Shown: positions 7,286-13,803, counted from the stretch's first letter. The stretch is 15,028 nt of DNA from JACRDV01 sp024860865 [NCBI: Methanobacteriota archaeon] (GCA_024860865.1 JACRDV010000125.1:1-15028), one strand, 5' to 3'. The notes: generated from the letters alone by a model not told the origin. Translations and numbers: made by a program.

Positions 7286-7405
7286 TTATGAAAATCCTGA
7301 TTCGCTGTGTATACAGTTAGCGCATATCTCCTCTCTTGGAACAGGCTCAAATTCTTTACAGCTATCCCTTAATCCAACTATCTTATCAAATTTCTTGCAC
7401 TTCAT
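7286..7405 (-). CDS. Small cysteine-rich protein (39 aa), unknown function
   Basis: The frame begins MKCKKFDKIVGLRDSC and ends ICANCIHSESGFS. Four cysteines (3, 16, 28, 31), the last two as a CxxC pair, suggest a small metal-binding (zinc or iron) knuckle. A run of six G (7411-7416) five bases before the ATG is a plausible ribosome binding site. It sits alone between pyrG, upstream on the same strand as read in transcription, and the divergent purA. I do not recognise a family. Its small size and regular composition make it plausible but unproven. Confidence 0.6.
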   Translation of the reverse strand: MKCKKFDKIVGLRDSCKEFEPVPREEICANCIHSESGFS

Positions 7406-7856
7406 CAAATCCCCCCTTTATAAGTAATTTTACTTCAACTAAAGGATTAAATAATTTCTAAAGTTTTTGCGTTTTATGCTAAGTATTTTTGCTCTTAGAT
7501 TTGAAGCAAATGCTGTTTTTAATATGCTCCCCAAAAAAATAAAAACTAAAACGAAAACAGCTTTCCCTTTAAATAGTGAAGTTTTAGGAAATGATTGTTA
7601 TGCTTTGCAATGTGCTCTTTAAGTTGTTGAAGCAATTTCAATATTAAATTTAGGTCTAAATTATTTAAGTTACTCCAACTTCATTGTTTTCAATGGATAC
7701 CAAAAGTTTTAAACATTTTAAATCCTCAGTTTGGAGCTTTATTTTGGTTTATTGAAGTTTCGAGAAATACTCGTCATTATTGCTCAAAAGTTTTAATAAT
7801 GTGATGGCGAAAAATACACTCCTTGCTCTATATTTGTTCCTAAAAAAGGTGTGAGA
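7406..7856. other. 451-bp AT-rich divergent spacer upstream of purA
   Basis: It holds the promoters of the small Cys-rich gene (-) and purA (+). A TATA-like TTTTAATAAT at about 7790-7800 lies about 60 nt before the purA ATG. It also contains the possible broken frame at 7476-7712 described separately. Nothing else is recognised. Confidence 0.5.
7476..7712 (+). pseudogene. Possible decayed frame, unknown
   Basis: An ATG frame runs 48 codons (MLSIFALRFEANAVF...) to a TAA at 7620, then continues open in the same frame for 29 codons (VVEAISILNLGLNYLSYSNF) to TAA at 7710. One stop in 78 codons of very AT-rich DNA, and protein-like composition across the stop (CYALQCAL*VVEAISIL), hint at a gene with a nonsense change. 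No ribosome binding site is obvious and chance is possible. Confidence 0.22.
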
Positions 7857-8876
7857 ATGAGTTGCACGGTTGTTGTTGACGGGTTTTATGGCGATACTGG
7901 CAAGGGAAAAATTGTAAGTTTTCTTAGCATCGTAGACAAACCAGCTATAGTAACAAGGACTGGAGGACCGAATGCTGGGCATTCGATAGAATATGGCGGT
8001 AAAAGGTATAAGCTGAGGATAATTCCTTCTGCCTTCATTTATGAAAAAGCTCAATTGTTATTAGCGCCTGGAGCTCTTGTAAATCTTAAGATATTTTTTG
8101 AAGAAATGGAGATAACAAATACTAAAGGAAGAGTCTGGTTAGATAAGCAAACTGGAATCATAGAGTCAAAACATATTGAAGAAGAAAAGACCTCAAGTCA
8201 CTTGATGGGTAAAATAGGCAGCACTGGAAGCGGATGTGGAGCAGCTCAGGCAGATAGGGTCTACAGAAAACTTAAACTAGCCAAAGACTTTCCCGAACTT
8301 AAAGAGCATATCACTGATGTTCCGCTTAAGATGGCTGAAGCTTTGGATAAAGGAGATGTTGTGATAGTAGAGGGGACTCAGGGAACATATCTGTCTTTTT
8401 ACCATGGCAGCTACCCTTGGTGCACTTCAAAAGATGTCACAGCCTCAGGAGTTTGTTCAGAAGCAGGAATAGGTCCAACTGAGGTTGACGATGTAATATT
8501 AGTATTGAAATCATTTGTTACTCGCGTTGGTGAAGGACCACTAGAGGGGGAGCTATCCCCAGAGGAAGCGCTCAAACGCGGCTGGGCTGAAATAGCTACG
8601 GTGACTGGAAGAGCACGTCGAGCAGCACCATTTAATTATGAACTAGCCAAGCGTGCTGTAATTCTCAATGGAGCTACACAAATAGCATTGACAAAAATAG
8701 ATATTCTATATCCTGAGTGTTTTGGAGCTACTAAATATGAGCAGCTCAGCAGTGGAGCTAAGAAATTTATAGAAAGTATAGAAAACAAACTCAAAATTCC
8801 TGTTACCATAATTGGCACTGGACCAAATACTCTGCATTCAATAGACTTAAGAAAAGAAAAAATATATCAGTCATAA
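7857..8876 (+). CDS. purA: Adenylosuccinate synthetase, short archaeal form
   Basis: It joins IMP and aspartate with GTP to make adenylosuccinate, the first committed step to AMP. The 339-aa length matches the short archaeal class (about 340 aa, against about 430 in bacteria). The N-terminal GTP loop is YGDTGKGK with catalytic Asp13; the usual Glu of GDEGKGK is Thr14. GGPNAGHS carries catalytic His42. IGSTGSGCGAA, VEGTQGTYLS, YPWCTSKDVTAS, TRVGEGP and TVTGRARR are the IMP- and aspartate-binding segments, and IGTGP is near the end. The ATG at 7857 is preferred over the GTG at 7851 because AGGTG (7848-7852) is suitably placed and MSCTVVVDG aligns with the family. It appears to be a single gene. 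Confidence 0.95.
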   Translation: MSCTVVVDGFYGDTGKGKIVSFLSIVDKPAIVTRTGGPNAGHSIEYGGKRYKLRIIPSAFIYEKAQLLLAPGALVNLKIFFEEMEITNTKGRVWLDKQTGIIESKHIEEEKTSSHLMGKIGSTGSGCGAAQADRVYRKLKLAKDFPELKEHITDVPLKMAEALDKGDVVIVEGTQGTYLSFYHGSYPWCTSKDVTASGVCSEAGIGPTEVDDVILVLKSFVTRVGEGPLEGELSPEEALKRGWAEIATVTGRARRAAPFNYELAKRAVILNGATQIALTKIDILYPECFGATKYEQLSSGAKKFIESIENKLKIPVTIIGTGPNTLHSIDLRKEKIYQS

Positions 8877-9041
8877 AATTATTGAATCTTTTTAGTAAAA
8901 AAGAGAAGATTTACTTTCTCCAGCGTGCTTTGCACCAATATATGTACTGTTTGAGGGACATAGGAGTAAGTTAAGGACTAAGTTCTTCTTCCTACTCTAG
9001 AGGAAAACCTTTAGTTTTTCCATCGTTGTTCATTGATCTAA

Positions 9042-9248
9042 GTGCGAAAATATTACTCAGTGTATTTCCTTTTAAAATTATGGAATGATGATGTGTTAAA
9101 AGTGATAAAAGAGGGTAACCGGATTATGGAAGGTAAAGTCAAGAATAGGTTTGTGGCAAAAACCAAAAAAAGCACAATAGTGGTAATCTGCGCTAAATAC
9201 CCTGATCGAATACAGGTCATAACAATAAATAAAGGAGGTGAAAATTGA
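9042..9248 (+). CDS. DUF4258-like small protein, probable toxin, N-terminus doubtful
   Basis: The 68-aa frame contains WNDDVLKVIKEGNRIMEG, then KNRFVAKTKKSTIVVICAKYPDRIQVITINKGG. This resembles the second half of DUF4258 proteins, often paired with YgiT/MqsA-type antitoxins as here. Its stop (TGA, 9246-9248) shares one base with the next ATG. The start used (GTG, 9042) has no ribosome binding site, and the first 13 residues do not resemble the family's His/Arg-containing N-terminus. Another frame just upstream (about 9027-9090: FIDLSAKILLSVFPFKIME) looks more like that N-terminus, so the gene may be frame-disrupted. Toxin activity is inferred from pairing only. Confidence 0.6.
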   Translation: MRKYYSVYFLLKLWNDDVLKVIKEGNRIMEGKVKNRFVAKTKKSTIVVICAKYPDRIQVITINKGGEN

Positions 9249-9571
9249 TGAAGTGCTATAATTGCAATGTTGGGCTTGAAAAGGCAAAAACAAATTTTGA
9301 GTATCAGGGAGTCATAATTCCTGACATGCCCTGCCTCAAATGTCCAAAATGTGGAGAGAAGCTTTTCAGTCCTGAAGAAGTCCGCTATGTCAGAGAACGC
9401 TTGGCCGGGTTGCTTCCACGGATAAAGTATACTCGTAAGATTAGTAAAGCAGGTAATAGGCCAGTTCTATATTTGCCAGAAAATCTAATTAAATTTATGA
9501 ACTTGAAAGTGAGGGAAGAGGTCACAGTATATCCCGAAGGTAAGAAGCGAATAGTCATAGAAATGACCTAA
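9248..9571 (+). CDS. YgiT-type zinc finger / AbrB-fold antitoxin
   Basis: This 107-aa two-domain protein begins with a YgiT/MqsA-type zinc knuckle (Cys3, Cys6, Cys32, Cys35, with an extra Cys29) followed by PEEVRYVRERL. It ends in an AbrB/SpoVT-like swapped-hairpin segment (about 64-105: KISKAGNRPVLYLPENLIKF, then LKVREEVTVYPEGKKRIVIEM), a DNA-binding fold common in antitoxins. A strong ribosome binding site GGAGGTGA (9234-9241) precedes the ATG at 9248, which overlaps the stop of the preceding DUF4258-like gene, indicating co-translation. The likely role is autoregulating antitoxin of the pair. The domain calls are good; the partner's toxicity is not shown. Confidence 0.75.
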   Translation: MKCYNCNVGLEKAKTNFEYQGVIIPDMPCLKCPKCGEKLFSPEEVRYVRERLAGLLPRIKYTRKISKAGNRPVLYLPENLIKFMNLKVREEVTVYPEGKKRIVIEMT

Positions 9572-9840
9572 AAACCTTATTTTTTGAGATTAATTAAGCT
9601 GCTATTCCATAACCTATTCCTGTATGGGATAACCACTCCACTCGATAATTGTACACCAATGTTGAAAAGCAGGAAATATACTAATCTTATAATCCGATGT
9701 AAGCTTGTTATCTGCCGCCTAATATCAAATTGTTTGGTGCATATACTAAACTAGGTCGCTCCCACTATAAATGGGGTGATCTACTCAACTTACCTAAACT
9801 TTATATTACAATAAAAAAAATTTTTGCCACATCAAAAAAA

Positions 9841-12132
9841 TCATTCTACTGTTACAGATTTCGCGAGGTGCCGGGGTTTATCAGGATCTAATCCTCGCGC
9901 TGTGGAAACATAATATGCTACTAACTGAAGTGGAGCAACATAAGGAATTGGCGATGAAATTTCATCAACTTCAGGCATTTTAATTACATCATCAACTAAT
10001 TTAGCAATTTTTTCATCTTTTTCACTTGCTAATGCAATTACTTTTGCTCCTCGAGCTTTCACTTCTTCAATATTTCCAATCATTTTATCATAATTATCTC
10101 CAGGAGGAATTACAACAATTACTGGCACTCCTTTCTCAATTAAAGCCAAGGGACCATGTTTAAGCTCGCCACCTGGATAGCATTCAGAATGGATGTAAGA
10201 AATTTCTTTAAATTTCAATGCCCCTTCAGAAGCAGTTGCAAAGCTAATTCCACGCCCCAAAAAGTAAACATCTTGCACATCTTTTAGTTCTTCAGCTAAC
10301 TCCATAATTTTAGTTTCTTGAGAATCGATTACTTTGTGAACAATATCAGGCATTCTTTCCAATTGTTTGAGCAATTCTTTGATCTTATACTTAGGCAAAG
10401 TTTTTCTGATTTTTGCAAGGTAAACTGCTATCAAAAATAGGTCAATTAATTGAACAGCAAATGTTTTAGTAGCAGCTACTCCAATCTCAGGTCCTGCATG
10501 GGTGTAGCAAACGCAATCGCTTTCTCTGGTTATTGAGCTTCCAACTACATTTGTTATTGCTAAAATCTTCGCTCCTTTTTCTTTTGCTGCTCGAATTGCT
10601 GCTAGCGTATCTGCAGTTTCACCAGATTGGCTAATTGCCAAAACTAAAGAATTTTCATCAAGAGTTGGAACTGCAGCTTCTTTAAACTCTGAAGAAATTA
10701 TAACATCTACAGATAATTTTGCTAATTTTGCAAAAGCATACTTGGCTGCTAGAGCAGCATGGTAAGAGGTCCCGCAAGCAATAACATAAATTTTTTTATC
10801 CGTATTCAAAAATTCGATAAAATCTTTCAATTCATCTTCTCGAACTCTTAGAGTTTCTCTGATCGCAAATGGTTGCTCATGTATCTCCTTCAGCATAAAG
10901 TGAGCATACCCAGCTTTTTCTGCCATTTCTGGGGCCCATCTAACAGTTTCAATCTTTTTCTTTACAACTTCTCCCGTTAGAAAATTTTTTATAACAACAC
11001 CAGTGGATGTGAGTATCCCAAGTTCTCCATCATTTAGGATAATAACTTTGTTTGTTTCTTTAAGGAATGCAGGTATATCGGATGCCGCAAAAGTCTCGTT
11101 ATTACCGATACCGATTACTAATGGGCTTTCTTTTCTAACAACTATGAGTTTATCCGGTTCTTTTGCATTTATTATCGCCATTGCATATGATCCTTTGAGT
11201 TGATGGCAGGCTTTTACTACTGATGTTTCAAAATCAAATCCTTCTCTATTGAATTTCTCGATTAAATGGGGTATTACCTCAGTGTCTGTCTCTGATCTAA
11301 ATACATGTCCTTCTTTAATTAATTCCTCTTTGAGCTCTATGTAATTTTGAATTATACCATTGTGAGCCACTACGATTTGATTTTCACAATCAGTATGAGG
11401 ATGTGCGTTGATTTTAGTTGGTGCACCGTGTGTTGCCCACCTCGAATTATGAGAAATAATACCGTTGGCTATAAAGTTCTCATAATTTGGAACCTCTAAA
11501 TCATATACGTACTCTGTATTGTTTTCTATTTTTGTGTTGGATAATAGTCTTTGATAAACTATAGGATCACGAACGTACCGTTCTGAAACATCACTCAATT
11601 TCGATTTCTCTTTAACAAAAGTGAATTGGCTGAATATAAGCCTGTCTTCTTTCCGTATGTCTTTTACTTCCTTTTCTATTATCTTCCCGTTTCCATCTAT
11701 AACAAATAATCTATGTCTCTCTGTGCAAATGATTTCAGCAGAAGAAGTTTTTATTTTATGTAAATTTTTTGGGGCTTTATGTTTGAAGCAAATAGCTTTA
11801 GCTTTTACAAATTTTGATTTTTTGAGATCGTATGATAAAACGAAACATTCTTCATTAAGACTCGAAATTTTTGCTGTACTACCATCTGCTAGTTGAACAA
11901 GTGTATCTGGATGTAAACAATGTCCAATGCCTGCGTTACCAGGAAGGTCATCTAGATTTAGCCTTTGGTGAACTTCTTCAATTTTTCCCATGTCCTTCTT
12001 AATGTATATCTGTTTATTATCTATAGTTGTAATACCCACTGAATCATATCCACGATATGCTAATCTGCGCAACGCTTCGTGTATAACATAGGCACACTTC
12101 CTTGTAGATATACACCCGAATATACCGCACAT
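9841..12132 (-). CDS. glmS: Glutamine-fructose-6-phosphate aminotransferase with an in-frame mini-intein
   Basis: It makes glucosamine-6-phosphate from fructose-6-phosphate and glutamine, entering amino-sugar synthesis. The start is the ATG of MCGIFGCIS: Cys2 must become the N-terminal nucleophile, so the longer frame with 17 extra residues is wrong. A TATA box 27 nt before this ATG and no ribosome binding site suggest a leaderless mRNA. The 763-aa product holds a 158-aa intein (72-229) between GIGH and SRWATHG of the glutaminase domain; the spliced enzyme is 605 aa, family length. Two SIS domains follow (IACGTSYHAA, AISQSGETADTLAA, GPEIGVAATKTF; then FLGRGISFATASEGALK, ECYPGGELKHGP). It ends KPRHLAKSVTVE as expected. 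It seems monocistronic. Confidence 0.96.
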   Translation of the reverse strand: MCGIFGCISTRKCAYVIHEALRRLAYRGYDSVGITTIDNKQIYIKKDMGKIEEVHQRLNLDDLPGNAGIGHCLHPDTLVQLADGSTAKISSLNEECFVLSYDLKKSKFVKAKAICFKHKAPKNLHKIKTSSAEIICTERHRLFVIDGNGKIIEKEVKDIRKEDRLIFSQFTFVKEKSKLSDVSERYVRDPIVYQRLLSNTKIENNTEYVYDLEVPNYENFIANGIISHNSRWATHGAPTKINAHPHTDCENQIVVAHNGIIQNYIELKEELIKEGHVFRSETDTEVIPHLIEKFNREGFDFETSVVKACHQLKGSYAMAIINAKEPDKLIVVRKESPLVIGIGNNETFAASDIPAFLKETNKVIILNDGELGILTSTGVVIKNFLTGEVVKKKIETVRWAPEMAEKAGYAHFMLKEIHEQPFAIRETLRVREDELKDFIEFLNTDKKIYVIACGTSYHAALAAKYAFAKLAKLSVDVIISSEFKEAAVPTLDENSLVLAISQSGETADTLAAIRAAKEKGAKILAITNVVGSSITRESDCVCYTHAGPEIGVAATKTFAVQLIDLFLIAVYLAKIRKTLPKYKIKELLKQLERMPDIVHKVIDSQETKIMELAEELKDVQDVYFLGRGISFATASEGALKFKEISYIHSECYPGGELKHGPLALIEKGVPVIVVIPPGDNYDKMIGNIEEVKARGAKVIALASEKDEKIAKLVDDVIKMPEVDEISSPIPYVAPLQLVAYYVSTARGLDPDKPRHLAKSVTVE
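11446..11919 (-). mobile_element. GlmS mini-intein (Hint domain, no homing endonuclease)
   Basis: This is a 158-residue protein-splicing element. Block A: Cys1-LHPDTLVQLADG. Block B: IICTERHRLFV with Thr66 and His69. Blocks F/G: YVYDLEVPNYENFIANG then IISHN, ending His157-Asn158. The next extein residue is Ser, so the chemistry is Cys1/Asn158/Ser+1, all complete and predicted active. The segment between blocks B and F is only about 65 residues and has no LAGLIDADG motif, so the homing endonuclease is absent. A GlmS intein is known, from memory, in Methanocaldococcus jannaschii; whether the site is identical needs alignment. Confidence 0.95.
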
Positions 12133-12150
12133 AAAAAACACGTTTAACAA

Positions 12151-12166
12151 GTTTTTATTTTTTAAG
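12151..12166 (-). promoter_or_regulatory. TATA box for leaderless glmS transcript
   Basis: The minus strand reads CTTAAAAAATAAAAAC, centred about 27 nt before the MCGIFG start codon. This is the spacing at which transcription would begin at or next to the ATG. No Shine-Dalgarno sequence is present, which supports leaderless translation and the shorter GlmS start. Confidence 0.5.
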
Positions 12167-12515
12167 AGCATTTCGCTTTTCATAGTTAATTTTGGCTTGC
12201 TTAGTACATCTTTCTACTTCTTTTTTAATGTTAAATTTTAAACATTTTCCCAATTTTGCCCTCAAAAATTGCCCATCTGAGTGCCAGAAATTAAATAATT
12301 CCACTTAAATTTTCGATTTTAAACTGAGAAATTTATCATCCCCGATGATTATGCAGTAAAATGATAGATGCTGAATTGTTATCTATCTATAATAAGGAAA
12401 ATTCAAGAAGTACTTGACCATGCAAAACGCTCCGGGCTGAGCGCGGATAACTCTCATTTTCTTTAAACTCAAGCTTCTTTCAGCTCGCGTTCCAATATTT
12501 GGCTAACTCCTAGTT

Positions 12516-12565
12516 TGCCACATCTGCCACTCGATTTATAAGCCTTTCTTTGCCACATTTGCCAC
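12516..12565. repeat. Paired TGCCAC short direct repeats
   Basis: TGCCACATCTGCCAC (12516-12530) and TGCCACATTTGCCAC (12551-12565) are near-identical doublets 35 bp apart, each built from two TGCCAC units 9 bp apart. TTTGCCACAT also occurs at 9827-9836, just past the glmS stop. Function is unknown. Confidence 0.45.
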
Positions 12566-12626
12566 ATTCTGGATTCTTCGGTGCTTGAAATTGCAAAATC
12601 TAGTTTCCACGATTTCCGCTTCAAAT

Positions 12627-12665
12627 GTGGACGATGGGATTCGAACCCTCGTGCTCAAGGATTAA
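12627..12665 (-). pseudogene. tRNA 3'-end-like remnant or split-tRNA half
   Basis: GGGTTCGAATCCC (12636-12648, minus) is a perfect TpsiC-loop consensus within stem CGAGGG/CCC(A)UCG, which has a bulged A, followed by an acceptor-like CGUCCAC and an A at the discriminator position. No complementary GUGGACG acceptor strand exists upstream, and no D-arm or anticodon arm can be assembled. It directly follows the Val-Phe-Gly array on the same strand. The options are a decayed fourth tRNA gene or the 3' half of a trans-spliced tRNA. Confidence 0.4.
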
Positions 12666-12728
12666 GGCTGGAAAAGGACGAAGAAAATCCTAGAGGGAAA
12701 TAGGGCCTCCTAAGTTTGAATTGAGCTG

Positions 12729-12823
12729 TGGTGCGGCCGCCGGGATTTGAACCCGGGTTTGTTGCGTACTGTACGATTTTGTTTGGCAGGCAACAGTCCT
12801 AGACCAGACTAGACTACGGCCGC
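12729..12823 (-). tRNA. tRNA-Gly(GCC) with 17-nt intron at 37/38
   Basis: Acceptor GCGGCCG/CGGCCGC, D-stem GUCU/GGAC, anticodon stem GUUGC/GCAAC, T-stem CCGGG/CCCGG with loop UUCAAAU. After intron removal the anticodon loop is CUGCCAC with GCC at 12785-12787. It is the only tRNA here that encodes its 3' ACCA (12732-12729). It starts only 16 nt after the end of tRNA-Phe, so the two are probably co-transcribed. Confidence 0.96.
12767..12783 (-). other. BHB intron of tRNA-Gly (17 nt)
   Basis: AACAAAATCGTACAGTA is removed between positions 37 and 38. Bulges CAA and UAC flank a central helix CUGC/ACAG that has a C-A mismatch at its inner end, so the motif is slightly relaxed. Confidence 0.88.
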
Positions 12824-12852
12824 TAATTAAGGATTTGATGGCGCGGGCGTGA

Positions 12853-12884
12853 TTTTCACCTTAGTAAATTATCTCTACTAAAGA
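12853..12884 (-). other. BHB intron in tRNA-Phe T-loop (32 nt, position 59/60)
   Basis: Central helix UUCA/UGAA; bulges AAU and AAU cut as AA^U. The intron tip is an 8-bp helix CUUUAGUA/UACUAAGG. Removal restores UUCAAAU between GCGUG and CACGC. Confidence 0.9.
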
Positions 12885-12925
12885 TTTGAACACGCGACAT
12901 CAGGATCTTCAGTCCCGCGCTCTCC

Positions 12926-12946
12926 ATAGCCAGGCAAACATGCCTT
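12926..12946 (-). other. BHB intron in tRNA-Phe D-loop (21 nt)
   Basis: Central helix AGCC/GGCU; bulges UGA and AUG cut as UG^A and AU^G. The intron tip is AGGCA-UGUU-UGCCU. Removal gives D-arm GCUC-AGCCUGGGA-GAGC. Confidence 0.9.
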
Positions 12947-13014
12947 CAGGCTGAGCTACCGCGCCACCAATGAAAAATTAGCGCACCTATCTAAAAAATT
13001 TTCCGCTAAAATAG

Positions 13015-13126
13015 TGGGCCCGCAGGGAATCGAACCCTGGATCTCTGCCTTTCTTAAGGCTTAAGAAACAAGATCTTTTTCCTTAAATCTTGTAAGGGCA
13101 GCGTCTTACCATTGGACTACGGGCCC
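13015..13126 (-). tRNA. tRNA-Val(UAC) with 40-nt intron at 37/38
   Basis: Acceptor GGGCCCG/CGGGCCC, D-arm GUC-CAAUGGUAA-GAC, anticodon stem CUGCC/GGCAG, T-arm CAGGG-UUCGAUU-CCCUG. The spliced anticodon loop is CUUACAA with UAC at 13092-13094. The mature length is 71 nt plus A73; CCA is not encoded. It is the first gene of the Val-Phe-Gly array, with a TATA box about 37 nt upstream. Confidence 0.95.
13051..13090 (-). other. BHB intron of tRNA-Val (40 nt)
   Basis: Central helix CUUA/UAAG; bulges CAA and AAA cut as CA^A and AA^A. The intron contains helix GAUUUAAG/CUUAAGCC (one mismatch). Removal gives a normal 7-nt anticodon loop. Confidence 0.9.
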
Positions 13127-13156
13127 TTATTTTTAATATCCTCTCTTGTTTTATCA

Positions 13157-13172
13157 GCTTTTTTATAAAAAG
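13157..13172 (-). promoter_or_regulatory. TATA box of the tRNA-Val/Phe/Gly array
   Basis: The minus strand reads CTTTTTATAAAAAAGC, centred about 37 nt before the tRNA-Val 5' end. This fits a transcription start about 10 nt upstream of the tRNA. Confidence 0.55.
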
Positions 13173-13302
13173 TTTTTAAGTTTTTTTCAATTTTTTCGAA
13201 CTACAAATAGTTGACAAATTATAGCTTTTTAAAGCAAGCTCTCCGTTTTTATGGGCTCCTCATCTATGTTTTTTCAATTCACATCGAAAGCAACGTAGTT
13301 TT

Positions 13303-13374
13303 TAGGCTCAATAACCTCGGTGGTTTTTGAGAAAACTAGCGAGACTGTGCGAGTAGTCAAAGTTATAGAGCCTA
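13303..13374. ncRNA. Candidate structured RNA element (72 nt)
   Basis: TAGGCTCAATAAC (13303-13315) and GTTATAGAGCCTA (13362-13374) pair over 12 of 13 positions with one A-A mismatch. The enclosed 46 nt contain CTC...GAG and GACT...AGTC hairpins. An alternative hairpin CTCAATAACC/TGGTTTTTGAG uses the left arm. The strand is undetermined and no known RNA class is recognised (no TpsiC consensus, no ACA box). Confidence 0.4.
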
Positions 13375-13540
13375 GCTTAAAGTAAAGTAATGTACTATTC
13401 TATTCTAATCCGAGTTCCAATTTTTCTCAAATTGTTTTTGGCTTATTTGCGCACTTCTAACGACAAAAAACAATATTTCATTACAACTCTGTATCTCATG
13501 TAACTTGTTTCATTAGCTTAGTTTTTAACCTGTTTGCAGT

Positions 13541-13795
13541 TCACCAAACAATTGCTTTGTCGTATTCAAAAATTAACTTAACAATTTCACTGTAATCTAC
13601 TAGCTCGTAATCCACTGAAATATTTCTTGCCTCAACATCTTTTAAACACGCATATGTATTAAAACTTTTATCTAGCTTGATATAGACTCCATCCTGAATG
13701 AGCAATACTGCAACATCATTTGATTTGCTCTGAAACTTTGCTAACTCTATAGCTGTTTTTTCGTCAACGTTCCTTATAATGTGAAGAATCTTCAT
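13541..13795 (-). CDS. DsrH/TusB-like sulfur-relay subunit
   Basis: This 84-aa protein is last in a three-gene dsrEFH-like operon. It begins MKILHIIRN, has the family core LLIQDGVY (31-38), VDYELVDYSEIVKLIFEYDK, and ends with the terminal tryptophan (AIVW) typical of DsrH/TusB. AGGTGATAAG just before the ATG overlaps the end of the preceding gene region, so it is probably co-translated. In E. coli TusBCD passes persulfide sulfur to TusE for tRNA 2-thiouridine; in sulfur oxidisers DsrEFH feeds sulfite-reductase chemistry. Only Cys50 is present, and not at an obviously conserved place. Confidence 0.85.
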   Translation of the reverse strand: MKILHIIRNVDEKTAIELAKFQSKSNDVAVLLIQDGVYIKLDKSFNTYACLKDVEARNISVDYELVDYSEIVKLIFEYDKAIVW

Positions 13796-13803
13796 CTTAT
13801 CAC

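Larger units (their letters stand above)
12133..12728. other. 596-bp region upstream of glmS and downstream of the tRNA array
   Basis: It contains the glmS promoter, a perfect hairpin ATCATC-CCC-GATGAT (about 12337-12351), short TGCCAC repeats (12516-12565) and a tRNA-like T-arm (12627-12665). No protein-coding frame is convincing. Confidence 0.5.
12839..12965 (-). tRNA. tRNA-Phe(GAA) with introns in both the D-loop and the T-loop
   Basis: Acceptor GGCGCGG/CCGCGCC. Anticodon stem CGGGA/UCCUG with uninterrupted loop CUGAAGA (GAA). T-stem GCGUG/CACGC. Both the D-loop and the T-loop are too long until BHB introns of 21 and 32 nt are removed. The mature tRNA is then 73 nt plus discriminator A, with D-loop AGCCUGGGA (A14, G18G19, A21) and T-loop UUCAAAU. 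CCA is not encoded. It is unusual in lacking an intron in the anticodon loop while having two elsewhere. Confidence 0.95.
13127..13540. other. 414-bp spacer between dsrH and the tRNA array
   Basis: It holds the promoter of the tRNA array, T-rich stretches, and the strong inverted repeat at 13303-13374. No protein gene is seen. Confidence 0.5.

Noticed and set aside
11446-11919. Homing endonuclease inside the GlmS intein
   Set aside because: The element is only 158 aa and shows no LAGLIDADG or HNH motif between splicing blocks.
12133-12183. GlmS beginning 17 residues upstream (MKSEMLLKNK...)
   Set aside because: The glutaminase needs Cys2 of MCGIFG to become N-terminal, and the TATA box spacing fits the shorter start.
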